DNA of 64,000 nt from Biomphalaria glabrata (GCF_947242115.1 NC_074717.1:33892201-33956200); one strand, 5' to 3'. Positions 25,536 to 36,379 are shown, counted from the stretch's first letter. Notes: generated from the letters alone by a model not told the origin. Made by a program: numbers and translations.

Positions 25536-25789
25536 TACCACCACAAAATAAATCAATTTCAAATATAAATTTGTGTCCGGAGTCGGAGATAATAATTGAT
25601 ATAATTATTGACTATTGTGTTTCTTTACTTTATCGTCATCTCTGATATTAGCTTTATACATTAGTATTTTTTTGAAGTAGTGAGAACCTTTCTAGCCATC
25701 AAGAGCTGGTATCAAGTTCTTAACAGAAAACACAAACTCTCTTTTGTAATCTTGTAAGTTAGGCTTTCAAACCGATAACAAACTAACTT

Positions 25790-26643
25790 CGAATGGATGA
25801 TTCTGAGGTCATACGATGAGAATGTGTGGGCATTGGCATCGCATTAGTTTCTAAATCAACCACCGCAAGAAAAGAAAAATACAAACAAACAAACAAACTT
25901 GGAATGGATGGTTTTGAGGTCATACGATGAGAATGTGTGGGCATTGGCATCGTATTGGTTTCAAAATCAACCACCGCAAGAAAAGAAAAATACAAACAAA
26001 CAAACAAACTTGGAATGGATGGTTTTGAGGTCATACGATGAGAATGTCTGGGCATTGGCATCGCATTGGTTTCAAAATCAACCACCGCAAGAAAAGAAAA
26101 ATACAAACAAACAAACAAACTTGGAATGGATGGTTTTGAGGTCATACGATGAGAATGTCTGGGCATTGGCATCGCATTAGTTTCTAAATCAACCACCGCA
26201 AGAAAAGAAAAATACAAACAAACAAACAAACTTGGAATGGATGGTTTTGAGGTCATACGATGAGAATGTGTGGGCATTGGCATCGTATTGGTTTCAAAAT
26301 CAACCACCGCAAGAAAAGAAAAATACAAACAAACAAACAAACTTGGAATGGATGGTTTTGAGGTCATACGATGAGAATGTCTGGGCATTGGCATCGCATT
26401 GGTTTCAAAATCAACCACCGCAAGAAAAGAAAAATACAAACAAACAAACAAACTTGGAATGGATGGTTTTGAGGTCATACGATGAGAATGTCTGGGCATT
26501 GGCATCGCATTGGTTTCAAAATCAACCACCGCAAGAAAAGAAAAATACAAACAAACAAACAAACTTGGAATGGATGGTTTTGAGGTCATACGATGAGAAT
26601 GTCTGGGCATTGGCATCGCATTGGTTTCAAAATCAACCACCGC
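25790..26643. repeat. 111-bp minisatellite, about 8 units, with 333-bp higher-order pattern
   Basis: The unit begins GAATGGATGGTTTTGAGGTC and ends ATACAAACAAACAAACAAAC. Period measured from successive GGAATGGATG words at 25901, 26012 and 26123 is exactly 111. Variant bases (TGTGGG/TCTGGG, GCATTAG/GTATTGG/GCATTGG) recur every third unit, indicating duplication of a three-unit block. Because 111 is a multiple of three, both strands stay open with a 37-residue repeat; I regard these frames as non-coding. Confidence 0.95.
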
Positions 26644-26734
26644 TGGATTTCGATGTCGGAATAATTTAAATCGGCACTCGCTGAACCTCTAAGAAAACAT
26701 TTAACATCTATATTTCATTTATCCTTGACAAAAA

Positions 26735-26800
26735 TTGTTTAGTCTGGGAATTGAACCCAGGACTTGTGTGTCATTATCGAGACGCTCAACAACCAGTTAT
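26735..26800 (-). mobile_element. tRNA-like SINE remnant
   Basis: The minus strand contains GGTTCAATTCCCAGACTAAA, a pol III B-box in T-arm context, preceded by a weak GTTGTTGAGCGTCTCGATAA A-box-like region. It is too short and diverged to be a tRNA gene. Confidence 0.45.
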
Positions 26801-27938
26801 TCAAATATGTGCAGCATTTTAGTTTTAAATAAATGATTCACTCTTTAGTCTTTTACACTACCTAGATCTGCATGTGTCTAAAATGTTGGTTCTAGAATTT
26901 ATTTTATTTCTTTTCTCTTTTGAAATGAAATCTGAGTTAGTGATTTTGCAGATTTTCCCCTTATGGCCTCATGACCAATCTACCCGCTGTCACACGCCCC
27001 CAGCGCCATCTCACTCCGAGGTGCTGTCGGTGATGGCGTTTAGGAGCTTAACGTTTAGGACAAAAGGTTGGTTGCCACCTAACGCTAACGAGTTCCTCCT
27101 GCCCGAGGGAGAAGGAAAACTCAGAATTCAAACATCTGCTGCCTTCAGATAAATATAATTTTTAGATCAAGACATGAAATACAGTCGTTTTTTTTTTGTC
27201 AGCGCCATTTTAAAGACATCATTTTGTCAGCGCTACTTTGTCATACGAAATTTCGGTATGTAACTCAATTTCAGTTATGTGTGCTTCTTAAAACAAGATT
27301 AATTCTAGGCAATGCTATTTATTATTAAAATCTATCTTTTTTCGTCCATCCTCGATATGAGCATGCAAAGAAAATCATAATGCTGCTGTCTCTTTGTTCA
27401 AAGTCTAAAACAATAAAATCTTATCGGAAATGTTTACGTCGCATCTATTCAGACAAGGGTTAGCAGGCAGGATCTTTTGCTTTGATTAAATAGAATAGAA
27501 ACTCTTTGAGTAGAAGACTTGAGGACCATTTTACCTGTAAATAAACGTTTAGACGATTTACTAAAGCGATATCCAGTTCTTTTAAGAGCGTCTGAAAGGC
27601 TGTGCGGACTGGCATGTGTGTTATAACTCTTGATTAGAGCATAACAAGTTATCAAATGTGATAGCAGCCTGAGTGAAAGCAAAATTAGAGTATGACTTAG
27701 ACATAGCTGAAGAGACCATAAAGACAGGCTCGAGCTAAATAGAAAATGGCATAAAAACGGCTTTGTGTAAGACCGAATTGAGGTTGGAAATCAAGGGCCA
27801 GTGCTTTTTGTGACTGAATTAGAGACAATATTATAGGCGCACATTCTAAAAAGCATGGGATACAACGATATTATAATTAAAATCTATTTGTTTTAAGACA
27901 CATTAGGATCTCCTCTCCCTACCCTAACTACGCCACTG
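26801..27938. other. Non-coding right arm of the hAT element
   Basis: No supported gene. The last about 35 bp are the hAT terminus (CCCTACCCTAACTACGCCAC to the final CTG). The rest is AT-rich, with a repeated TTTTGTCAGCGC(C/T)A word at about 27195-27235. Confidence 0.5.
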
Positions 27939-28269
27939 CTTCTTTACAAATTACGTAATACACACATGTTGTCACGTGACATTAAAAAATATGTTTTATC
28001 AATATTATCTCGTGGCTAAATGTTCTTTGTTTACGATTGGTGAATGAGGTCTATTATAAACTAATGGCAAAATAAAAGATTAGGCTGAAAGAATAATTCC
28101 AGCCATTGAGGAGTAAATGCTGCAGCAAAATGCTGAATATCAGATACCAGGAAATGAAGACATGAATTAGTACTTATACAAGTCAACACTATGGTTAGCT
28201 CGTTTAAAAAAGTAACTCCAAAATACTTTAAAGAGACTGTCATAATGCAAGACATGACTCACTGTCAAA

Positions 28270-28460
28270 AGTCATCCTTTAAGGTACAGTAAAGGGAGCA
28301 CGAAGAAAGGGCCTTCCAAAGAAAATTTTGTTGGACAAAGTAAAATAGAATGGACCAGCCTCTCTCTTGATATCCAGCTGCTGATCGGGAAAAGTGGAGG
28401 GATTTGGGTACGCGAACTGCCACAGCGTCTCTACGAACAGTCAAGGGACAGATAAAATGA
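28270..28460 (+). mobile_element. LINE C-terminal fragment
   Basis: Plus-strand frames give GARRKGLPKKILLDKVK and SLSLDIQLLI, then RELPQRLYEQSRD, resembling the extreme C-terminus of invertebrate non-LTR ORF2 proteins (GRPKK..LD.VKEWTGLS pattern). Frameshifts are present. Confidence 0.5.
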
Positions 28461-28559
28461 GAGAGATGCATGTTTAATTCTCCGATACCAGTAAACATTG
28501 TGGTAATTTCAAAAGTTTAAACGGAACTCATCCAATCCACCAAAATTAGGCCTACTGAT

Positions 28560-28765
28560 TTTTAGCGGCCCCCGAAAGGGGAAAAGACGCTATTAGTTTT
28601 GTGCGAAATGTCTGTCCGTCTGTCCGTCTGTCCGTCCGTCCCGTTTAGATCTCGTAAACTAGAAGAGATATTGAAAATCCGACTTCACAATATTTTAGAC
28701 CATTCAAAGTTCTGATGCAACGGCTACTTTTTTTTTTCCTGAAAGCGAAAATTCTAATTTTTAAA
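28560..28765. repeat. Dispersed repeat with GGCCCCCGAAAGGGG head
   Basis: This starts TTTTAGCGGCCCCCGAAAGG, continues with a (TGTCCGTC)n-type run at 28608-28640 and a segment reading CTCGTAAACTAGAAGAGATA. From memory, similar sequence is a common dispersed repeat in snail genomes; its class is not clear from one copy. Confidence 0.5.
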
Positions 28766-28888
28766 ATCAATTATGCAAGCAGTTTTTTATAAGAAAAAGC
28801 TAATTAGTATGCATTATATGTTAGACCTAATTTAAAACGAATAGTAATCTTATAAATATTTTTGTGAACATTTTTTCTATACAGCGGA

Positions 28889-28892
<4 letters not shown>

Positions 28893-28920
<28 letters not shown>
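28893..28920. repeat. Poly(T) tract
   Basis: About 28 consecutive T, next to a SINE and a possible old retroposon tail. Confidence 0.9.
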
Positions 28921-28925
<5 letters not shown>

Positions 28926-28974
28926 GATTATGAGACTGAGCCTTTTCAAAACAATTAACTTATTTAGTTCGAAT

Positions 28975-29230
28975 CGAACCGAGGGTCCGGGTTCGAATCC
29001 TGGTGAAGACTGGGATTTTCAACGAGTCTACCCAGCTCTAATGGGTACCTGACATTAGTTGGGGAAAAGCAAAGGCGGTTGGTCGTTGTGCTGGCTACAT
29101 GACACCCTCGTTAACCGTAGGCCACAAAAACAGATGAACTTTACATCATCTGCCCTATAGACCACAAACTAGTTAGGCCAGGTTCACATCTAACTTTACA
29201 TTCACTTTCACGTATCCTTTGATCTGCGGG
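28975..29230 (+). mobile_element. tRNA-derived SINE, family B
   Basis: A B-box-like GGTTCGAATCCTGGTGAAGA is followed by a body with CTAATGGGTACCTGACATTA, GGCGGTTGGTCGTTGTGCTG and ACATCATCTGCCCTATAGAC. I recall this body as a SINE widespread in molluscs; the match is from memory. The 5' end (A-box) is not well preserved. Confidence 0.6.
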
Positions 29231-29344
29231 ACGGTTGGGGCACTACACAAGATCTGTTAACCTTCTTTCTCCATTCTTATCTCTCATTTGTCTTTGATAT
29301 AATTTCATTCGGATTTTTTTTCTGAAAATATTGAAGCCTACCTG

Positions 29345-29515
29345 GGTGGACCACTGGTCGTGCGGTTTGCGCGCTGGACTGTCGTTTGGATTTATCGACG
29401 ATCGAAGGTTCAAACCCTGCCTGCTCCCATCCCCCGTCGTCCTGCGGGAGGTTTGGACTAGGAAGTAAACTATCTTCAACTCTGAAGGATTATCCGAATT
29501 ATGTAAAACATTTTA
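29345..29515 (+). mobile_element. tRNA-derived SINE, family A (copy 1)
   Basis: The tRNA-like head carries GGTTCAAACCCTGCCTGCTC (B-box). The body is TCCTGCGGGAGGTTTGGACT then AGGAAGTAAACTATCTTCAA, ending AACATTTTA. Four other copies lie in this window: 30985-31165, 47455-47630, 54700-54880 (minus) and 58140-58290. Confidence 0.8.
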
Positions 29516-29574
29516 CTTCGGGGGCCGATTTTGAGTTTGTGTTTCCACACAAACTGTCCTTTGTAACCTTGTTT

Positions 29575-29705
29575 AATGTTCTTTTAAGGAAAACCAATGA
29601 CTTGGCATAATTTAAGTCATTGATTAACATCCATGACTAGATTGACCTAGGAAAACGCGAGGGACGTAATCATCTTTTTTGAAGTAACGTCTATATTTCA
29701 TAAGA
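29575..29705 (+). mobile_element. LINE 3' tail fragment
   Basis: It matches the final codons and 3' end of the Jockey/CR1-type LINE: a RK(T)NDLA...FKSLIN reading with one stop, then GAAGTAACGTCTATATTTCA and ATAAGATAAG. About 130 bp survive. Confidence 0.75.
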
Positions 29706-30261
29706 TAAGTAGTCAAATCTTTCGGTTTCATCAAATACTCTTTTGAACCTTTAGGACTACGAAAGAAGGAGTGAACCAAAGCAATTAAACATTCCCTTTA
29801 TATTTTCTTTCTCAATTCAATATTAATTTTAATTTCGAATATTTTCTAGTTAGGCTCTCCTCCAACAAGTCAACGACTTGATGTCCACCCCCTCCTCCCT
29901 CCCACGTCAGAATTGTGTGTGTGTGTGTCGGGGGGGGGGCTACGTGAGCACGAACACAAATACTGACTATAAAGAGATAGCCGAAGAAAAAAAAAAGACG
30001 CTGAATATAAACTTATGCTGAAAAAAATGAGATAATAAAATGTGAATCAATAAAATGTATAAAGCTAAGCCTCAATATTGTGTCAATAGTGCAAACGAAC
30101 GTGACTTGAGGGCCTCTAGAAGCAAGGGTTTTTCTTTCTCTCTGTCCTGTTTTGTTGACTCAATAATGAGCAACTTTTACATGACGCAAAACCTCCATTG
30201 ACTCAGACTTATTAAATCCCAAGAGAATGCATTTTTCTCACTTATGCCCTAACTTCACACC

Positions 30262-33200
30262 ATGGCGATGTTCCAATTGAGCAGCCTGTGGCCATTGCTG
30301 GTTCTTTTTGTGGCAGCGGCACATCTACGAAATAATGGCTTCCAACTCTTTAACAGGGAGAGATTCTGTCAACAATTACGCGCGCTATCACCATTAGCCA
30401 AAGGTAAGAAAACCTAATTTTTACAAAGCTGATATCAACTCTGTTTGTCTGTCTGGTAAAGAGTGTGTACACGTTATTTCTCCCACATCAATTCTCGGAT
30501 CAAGTGGAAACTTTAAAGTTATTTACTGGCGTAGACAATACATGAATCAATAAAAAAAATATTAAAATAACCAATTAGTCAATTAATCGCTGGTAATTAA
30601 TTATTTTGTTTAATACAAAAATGGAAATTAATCCTTCAGTATTTACAGATATCGCTAAATATGTTGGGTTTTTGTCATCTTAGATAATTGTGCAGGTTAT
30701 TTCTCCCATACCCTTTCTCGGATCAAGCTGAGACTTTTAAAAAATTATTTATTGTACCTAACAAAACAAAAATACATTTTAAAAAATTAACCATTTAGTC
30801 AATTAGTTATTTTTTTTCAAATATAATAAGGGAAATAACTTTTACTTTATTGAGAGGTATAGTTGTAAGTGCATTGTTTTTCCTCTTTAATAAGCTTTGT
30901 CTTTTAAAAAAGGATTTTTTAAATTTTTGCTTGTTTTTGTTGCTTTAATGTCCAATTAGTAGCATTGATTGTACTATAACAAGGTGATTTAAAGCTGTGA
31001 ATATAATCTTTAGCTGCTTGGTTGTGCGATATATGCTGTGGATATCGTCTCGATGGTTCTGGGTTTGAGCCCTGCCCATTGCTATCACCCGCTGTCCTGT
31101 CGCTCTTGCGGTAGGTTTGGGCTTGGATGTAATAATCTTCATTTCGGAAGCTTGTATAACAAACAAACAAGCAAGAGGTTTAAACATCAAAACGTGCGCT
31201 GAAGTGTCAGTATTTCTACCTTTATAACCAGCAGTAAACAGTAGATAAAATCTGGGGGGGGGGGAATATTAGATTATTTCTAAAGCGCTCTACCTCTAAA
31301 GTATGCATTAGTCCCACATATTATACGATACAAGAGTATTTTAATAACCAAAGGGAGACAACTCAACGAGATATATGTGTTCATTTACACGAGGACATGA
31401 CAAACACATAGGACATTGAGCAAATCATTTTCATATTGGCTCTAGACTTAGGCGGAAATCGTTCTCTTCTTCTCTAATGACAACATCCTTCCTAGTCTAG
31501 TCACTAATAGTGCGCACCTTCTGCACAATCTTAGATGGCGGTGTGCATAGCAAGGTTATAACAGTATTAACGACTTATATCGGCATTAAACATTTTATTT
31601 ATGCCTATATAAATATTTTAGAGTTAGCCATATACTTGTGAAAATGTTTTTTTGGTTCCTAATTTGAGACCATCTAAAGGTAAAGTTAAGTTACTGATTA
31701 TAAATAATTACATTATTCTAATCAAGAACTGAAATATTGTAAATCTATATCTATCCAAAACATTTATTTGCAAAGTAGGCTAATTTGAATATTTTAATGT
31801 AAAATTAAATGTTTAATAATTGTTGAAAATTGATCATCACAAATACCAATATTGTTTAGACATCTACATCTTCCCCATTTCCAAAACATTCTCTTTAAAA
31901 TTGAAGATTCTATACTTATCTAGCAACATGATAATGTTTTAATATGTAATCTACGTTTATAATCAAAGAACTGTAGTCGTAAAAACTTGAACAACTATTA
32001 AAAGTAGCTAATATTTTAATAATATAAAGATTTGTAAAAGGCATACTCTAATAACTAAAAATCAAAGGAAGAAAACGTTTAACATTTGAAATTGCATATA
32101 TATATTTATTTATTTATTAATAATGTTGCTAATACAATATACTTTGATGTTTCGTTTCAGATATAAATTGCGCTATTCTGGATGAGAATGACATACGGGC
32201 AATAACAGAAGCAATAGCAGCCCAAGGAACTCTGATTCCAGGTCAGACCCCAAATGCGCTGCTGGACCAGGCTTTAGTGAATATCATAACCAAGCAGATA
32301 CAACAATTTATCCCCAACCTTCCAACACATCCTATAAATGGTGGATTTCAGGATCTCAATGGTGAAGGCTCTGAGGAAGCTGGTGGTCACGGACAGCATT
32401 GGAGGAGTCCCCAAAGAAACAGACATCGCTATAGGGAAGTAAGTTCCGATGAGAAGAAGCGCTTTTCAACACCAACAGTTACAAGACTTGCATCAGCGAT
32501 TGGTCAGGAAAGAAACAGACATCGGTTTGGTGGTGTGAACTCCGAAGAGAAGAAGCAATTTACAACATCAACAACACCAACACCACCAACTACAGCAGCT
32601 ATTGGTAAACGTCACTTGAAGAAACAACAAAGAAACAGACATCGCTTTGGTGGTGGAAGCTCTGAAGAGAAGAAGCTACTTACAACAACAACACCAACTA
32701 CAACAACAACTATACCAGCGATTGGTAAGCGTCACCTGAGGAAGCAACAAAGAAACAGACATCGCTTTGGTGGTGGAAGTTCCGAAGAGAAGAAGCTACT
32801 TACAACAACAACACCAACTACAACAACAACAACTATACCAGCGATTGGTAAGCGTCACTTGAGGAAGCAACAAAGAAACAGACATCGCTTTGGTGGTGGA
32901 AGTTCCGAAGAGAAGAAGCTACTTACAACAACACCACCACCAACAACAACAACTATACCAGCGATTGGTAAGCGTCACTTGAGGAAGCAACAAAGAAACA
33001 GACATCGCTTTGGTGGTGGAAGTTCCGAAGAGAAGAAGCTACTTACAACAACACCACCAACAACAACAACAACTATACCAGCGATTGGTAAGCGTCACTT
33101 GAGGAAGCAACAAAGAAACAGACATCGCTTTGGTGGTGGAAGTTCCGAAGAGAAGAAGCTACTTACAGCAACAACGTCAGCAACAACTGCAGCAGTGGGA

Positions 33201-33452
33201 AAACGCCAAGCTCCAACCACCCTTTCACCTTTCAATTCTAGGCGCCCTCCAAAGAAAACAAGCGTAGCCGGTATAATAAAACTCCCACTTAACGCCGAGA
33301 GCGTGCGTTTAAGACCTACCAAAAATAGATCTAGATATGACAACTCTGCACAGACAAGCACTCAAGTGCCAACAAATGTGAGTAAAGATTCAGTTTCCGG
33401 TGCTAAAGCTAAAAATCGACCAAGAACAAACCCTCGTTTCAAGCCATTTTAA
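30262..33452 (+). CDS. Secreted repeat protein with seven tandem repeats and GKR sites (putative peptide precursor)
   Basis: Exons 30262-30403 and 32161-33452 join in phase 1 (AAAG|GTAAGA ... TTTCGTTTCAG|AT), giving 477 residues. Residues 1-20 are a signal peptide (hydrophobic LWPLLVLFVAAA). Residues 21-130 are a unique region with two Cys, enough for one disulphide, and helical character. Residues about 131-394 hold seven repeats: two diverged, then five near-identical units of about 40 residues with core QQRNRHRFGGGSSEEKKLL, a Thr/Pro linker and IPAIGKRHLRK. Six GKR motifs follow repeats two to seven. GKR is the classic prohormone cleavage plus C-terminal amidation signal, and KK sites lie within each unit. 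The C-terminal 80 residues are very basic. No Cys lies in the repeats. It could instead be a mucin-like or matrix protein; the Thr tracts suit O-glycosylation. I do not recognise a named family. The ATG is in CACCATGGC, a good initiation context. Confidence 0.75.
30480..30840 (+). repeat. Two copies of a dispersed repeat (CTCGGATCAAG family)
   Basis: Copies at about 30480-30620 and 30695-30840 share TTCTCGGATCAAG(T/C), an ACTTT..A..ATTATT segment, an ACA(A)..TGAATCAATAAAAA-type block and TTAACCAATTAGTCAATTA. A third copy lies at 60735-60850. Class unknown. Confidence 0.65.
30985..31165 (+). mobile_element. tRNA-derived SINE, family A (copy 2, diverged)
   Basis: The head CTTGGTTGTGCGATATATGC and B-box GGTTCTGGGTTTGAGCCCTG are followed by CTTGCGGTAGGTTTGGGCTT and the ATCTTCATTTCGGAAGCTTG body. 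More diverged than the other copies. Confidence 0.65.
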
Positions 33453-33669
33453 GCCAAACGGATATTAAGAAAAAGAATTTTAATATGTAACATTAATATA
33501 TTAAAATCTCAATTAAAACAAAAGCTGTTTTTTTTTTCTAGCATTTTACCTTTATACATCTTACACTAGGCTATTTACAATTTTACATACATACCTCTCT
33601 AAAAAAAAGTAGGATCTATCATCGAAAACAAAAAAACAATTTCTGCAGGTAGTTTAAAAGTTAATATAG

Positions 33670-35693
33670 ATATATTTAGATAATAGTGAGCAAATATATA
33701 GATGCTATCTTATTAGATTTTTCCAAAGTTTTTGACAAAGCTCACCACCATAGTTTGCTTAAAACATTAAAATATTTTGGCATTGTTGGTCCATTGCATC
33801 AGTGGATTACGAATTTTCTGATAGGGAGAGAACAAACTGTAATAATAAATGGCTCTAAATCAACACCAATAACAGTCAACTCTGGTGTACCTGACGGAAC
33901 AACCTTATGTCCACTATTTTTAATTTACATAAATGATTTACCAAACTGCATTAGTTCAGGAACAAAAGTCAGATTATTCGTAGATAATTGCATAATATAT
34001 AGAACAATAAAAACAACACAAGATACAGAAATTTTACAAAAAGAATTCGATGAATTACAGAAATGGGAATCAAATTGGAGCATGTCCTTCCACCCAGAAA
34101 AATGTCAGTTGTTAAGAGTAACAAAAAAACTAAAACAAATTAATTCCACCTATCTTATTCATGGTAGACCAGTAACTTAGACTAAAAACGCAAAATACTT
34201 AGGTGTTCTGCGGCATTTTACGTCTCGAGAGACGATCTTTTCCCTTTGCAACTTCTTGTGTGACTAAAGAGACCAATCCTTAATACACAACTGCGATCGC
34301 AGGTTGGGCATATATAATCACCAGGCGCCGTTGCATTTTCACCCTTCTTTCTGCTTCTGTTGTGTATGACATCTGCAATCTGTAACCCTTCCTTTAAGCT
34401 CTCTCTCCATGTGGATCTGTCAAGTGCCACCTCTTCCCAGTTGCCAGTGTCGATTTTGAAGAGCTTCATGTCGCGTTTGCATACATCCGTATAACGTAAA
34501 AGTATGCGACCAGCGGCTCTCCTGCCTTCTATTAGATCGCCATACAGGATGTCCTGTGGAAGTCGACCTACTGGCATTCTACGAACGTGGCCAAGCCAGT
34601 CAAGGCGTCTGCTGCTGATAACAGAGCGGATGTCCTGGCACCCTGCTCTTTGTAGCACTTCCTCATTGGTTATCTTATCTTGCCACCTTATTTTAAAGAT
34701 CCGCCTTAGGCATCGGAGGTGGAAGACATTCAGCTTTTTTTCCTGCTATGAGTAGGTTGACCATGTTTCACTTCCGTACAGCAAGGTGTTCAACACATAG
34801 GTCCGGTAGACTAGGGCTTAAGTACTGCTAGCAGCAATATGTTGTCCAAGACTCTTTTCTGCAACCGTGACATGGTGGCCATTGCCTTGGCTATCCTGTT
34901 GTTTATGTCTTTATCCAGTAGAGTGTTGTTGGAAATGATGGAGCCAAGGTAACAAAAGCGATCAACGATTTCTAGTGGTTGGCCATTAATGCTTACTTGA
35001 GGTTTGTGTTTTGGACAAGTATCTTAGTCTTGCTTTGACTGATGTTTAGGTGTTATAATAAATGAAAAACTGTCATGGAATCCCCATATTGATGAAACTA
35101 TAAAAAAAAAACAACAAAAAAACCCCAAAGCATTAGGGTTTATTAAAAGAAATTTCTATAAATCAAATAAGAACATAAAACTAAAATGTTATTTAACCTT
35201 GGTTAGGCCAATAATAGAATATGCATCCTCAGTTTGGGACCCCTCAACTCAAGGAAACATTAAGAAACTGGAACAGACACAAAATAGAGCAGTGAGATTC
35301 ATAACAAACGAATATTCCCATTTGACTAGAGTAACATCTTTAGTAAAATCACTAAATTTAGAAAGCCTTCAGGATAGAAGACTTAAAAGTAAAGTAGCAA
35401 TTATACATAAAACATTGAACCATAATCTTCAAATACAAAAACAAAATCTAATAAAATACCCAGAAAGACACAAAGATAAAGGCACATTCCTCGTTCCATA
35501 TGCTTGGACAAATTTGTACCAATGCACCTTCTTCCCTAGTGCTATTAGAGCATGGAATGGGTTACCTGAGCTAGCCAGAAAAAAACAGTGATTTAGGTCA
35601 TTGGTTAACATGCATGAATAAATGCATGATGCGTAGGACGTAATTATCTTCTTTTTTTTTTTGAAGTAACGTCTGTATTATATAAGATAAGAT
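33670..35693 (+). mobile_element. Jockey/CR1-type LINE copy, split by another LINE
   Basis: Sister of the 6011-7428 element, in plus orientation. Readable segments are IDAILLDFSKVFDKAHH, INGSKSTPITVNSGVPDGTT, the palm box as FVDN instead of FADD (catalytic Asp lost), SMSFHPEKCQLLRVTKK, then after the insertion KLSWNPHIDE and RPIIEYASSVWDPSTQ through NGLPELARK. Its 3' end is GTATTATATAAGATAAGATA. The 5' portion is truncated and several stops or frame changes are present, so it is dead. It is interrupted at 34208-35045. Confidence 0.85.
34208..35045 (-). mobile_element. 5'-truncated LINE inserted into the LINE above
   Basis: A minus-strand ORF (34218-34658) reads SRRLDWLGHVRRMPVGRLPQ, then a C-terminal zinc finger (CPTCDRSC ... 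GLFSHTRSC), the end of a non-LTR ORF2 of a different family. Upstream on the minus strand are further degenerate RT tail codons. The insertion is bounded by a perfect 9-bp duplication TTAGGTGTT (34199-34207, 35046-35054). Ignoring it restores the host reading KYLGVIINE. A short hairpin CGTCTC-GA-GAGACG lies near its 3' end. Confidence 0.85.
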
Positions 35694-36379
35694 AATAATA
35701 AACACATACATACACAATAAGATATATGCATATAAAAAAACATCTATTAGGGCCTACCCTTACAACTTTTAAACAATAACGTTTTACTTAACAATTACAA
35801 CATGGAATCTTTCCTAGAATTCCATTCTATTGTTTAGCCTACATGAAAGAATAACTAGTGACCCCCCCCCCCCCCCACACTAACCATTTTTTGCACCGCC
35901 AGATCCATCAAAATCTAAGAAGCTAGTGAACAAGTAGTGTTTCTAATGGTGACTGAAGTACAGTTGTAAAGATATGTGAATGTTGTGGAAGACTATTGGA
36001 GCCTAAGCTTAACAGGAATGGATGGCCGAACATGTATGTGCACCCCTCTAAATTCTGAGTAGCCGCATGTTAGCCTATTTGTTACACCTTCAAATCGATT
36101 AACTTATGTTAAGTAGCAGATGATAAGTGTATATATATTTCCACTGAAGTAAAGTTGTAAAGATATAGTATTATTTTAAGAAACTATAGGCTAGTCTGTA
36201 TTTCATGTCCGACCAATTCTTTGCACTATAAAGGATGTTTAATATTCTATGGCAGATTATTTGTGATGATTTTTTTTCATTTGCACCTAATTATAGTTTT
36301 TATTATTTAAGGTCTAGAAAATGATGTGTTGTTGTTGTTTTTTTTTTGTCTTTCGTTGTTATTTTATTTTATTTATTAA
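35694..36379. other. Gene-free AT-rich stretch
   Basis: Nothing supportable apart from a C homopolymer (35863-35876) and a twice-used word AAGTA(C/A)AGTTGTAAAGATAT (about 35955 and 36146). Confidence 0.5.

Larger units (their letters stand above)
16106..27938 (-). mobile_element. hAT DNA transposon (11.8 kb with insertions), ZMYM1-like transposase
   Basis: The left terminus starts CAGGGGCGTAGCTAGGG (16106) and the right terminus, read inward, CAGTGGCGTAGTTAGGG (ends 27938): 17-bp inverted repeats in the hAT style. The flanks carry an 8-bp target duplication with one mismatch (CTTCTATA at 16098-16105, CTTCTTTA at 27939-27946). The transposase gene runs on the minus strand and is split by the LTR element at 17307-24449. 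Without that element the hAT is about 4.7 kb, of which a right-hand 2.4 kb is non-coding and contains a minisatellite, a LINE tail and a SINE-like piece. The transposase has several stops and frame changes, so it is inactive. Confidence 0.85.
16044..28052. mobile_element. Small inverted-repeat element (MITE) split by a hAT insertion
   Basis: Left end 16044-16084 (GACCTTATTCACCAATCGTA, then AACAAACAATATTTAGCCACG) and right end 28011-28052 are imperfect inverted repeats of about 41 bp. What lies between, apart from the hAT and its target duplication, is only about 168 bp (16044-16105 plus 27947-28052), the size of a MITE. I cannot assign its superfamily: the target duplication is not clear. Confidence 0.7.
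30404..32160 (+). other. Intron of the secreted repeat protein gene, with inserted repeats
   Basis: This 1757-bp GT-AG intron contains two copies of a dispersed repeat (30480-30620, 30695-30840) and a family A SINE (30985-31165). The remainder is AT-rich, with a C/G homopolymer at about 31253-31264. Confidence 0.75.

Noticed and set aside
25783-26669. Long repeat ORFs on both strands (37-residue repeat)
   Set aside because: The 111-bp minisatellite is a multiple of three, so frames stay open by arithmetic; both strands are equally open and no start, splice or domain evidence exists.
26874-27152. 92-codon ORF in the right arm of the hAT element
   Set aside because: No recognisable domain and no supporting context; it lies in the non-coding arm.
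28975-29050. tRNA gene
   Set aside because: A B-box is present, but there is no complete cloverleaf or A-box and it continues into a known SINE-type body.
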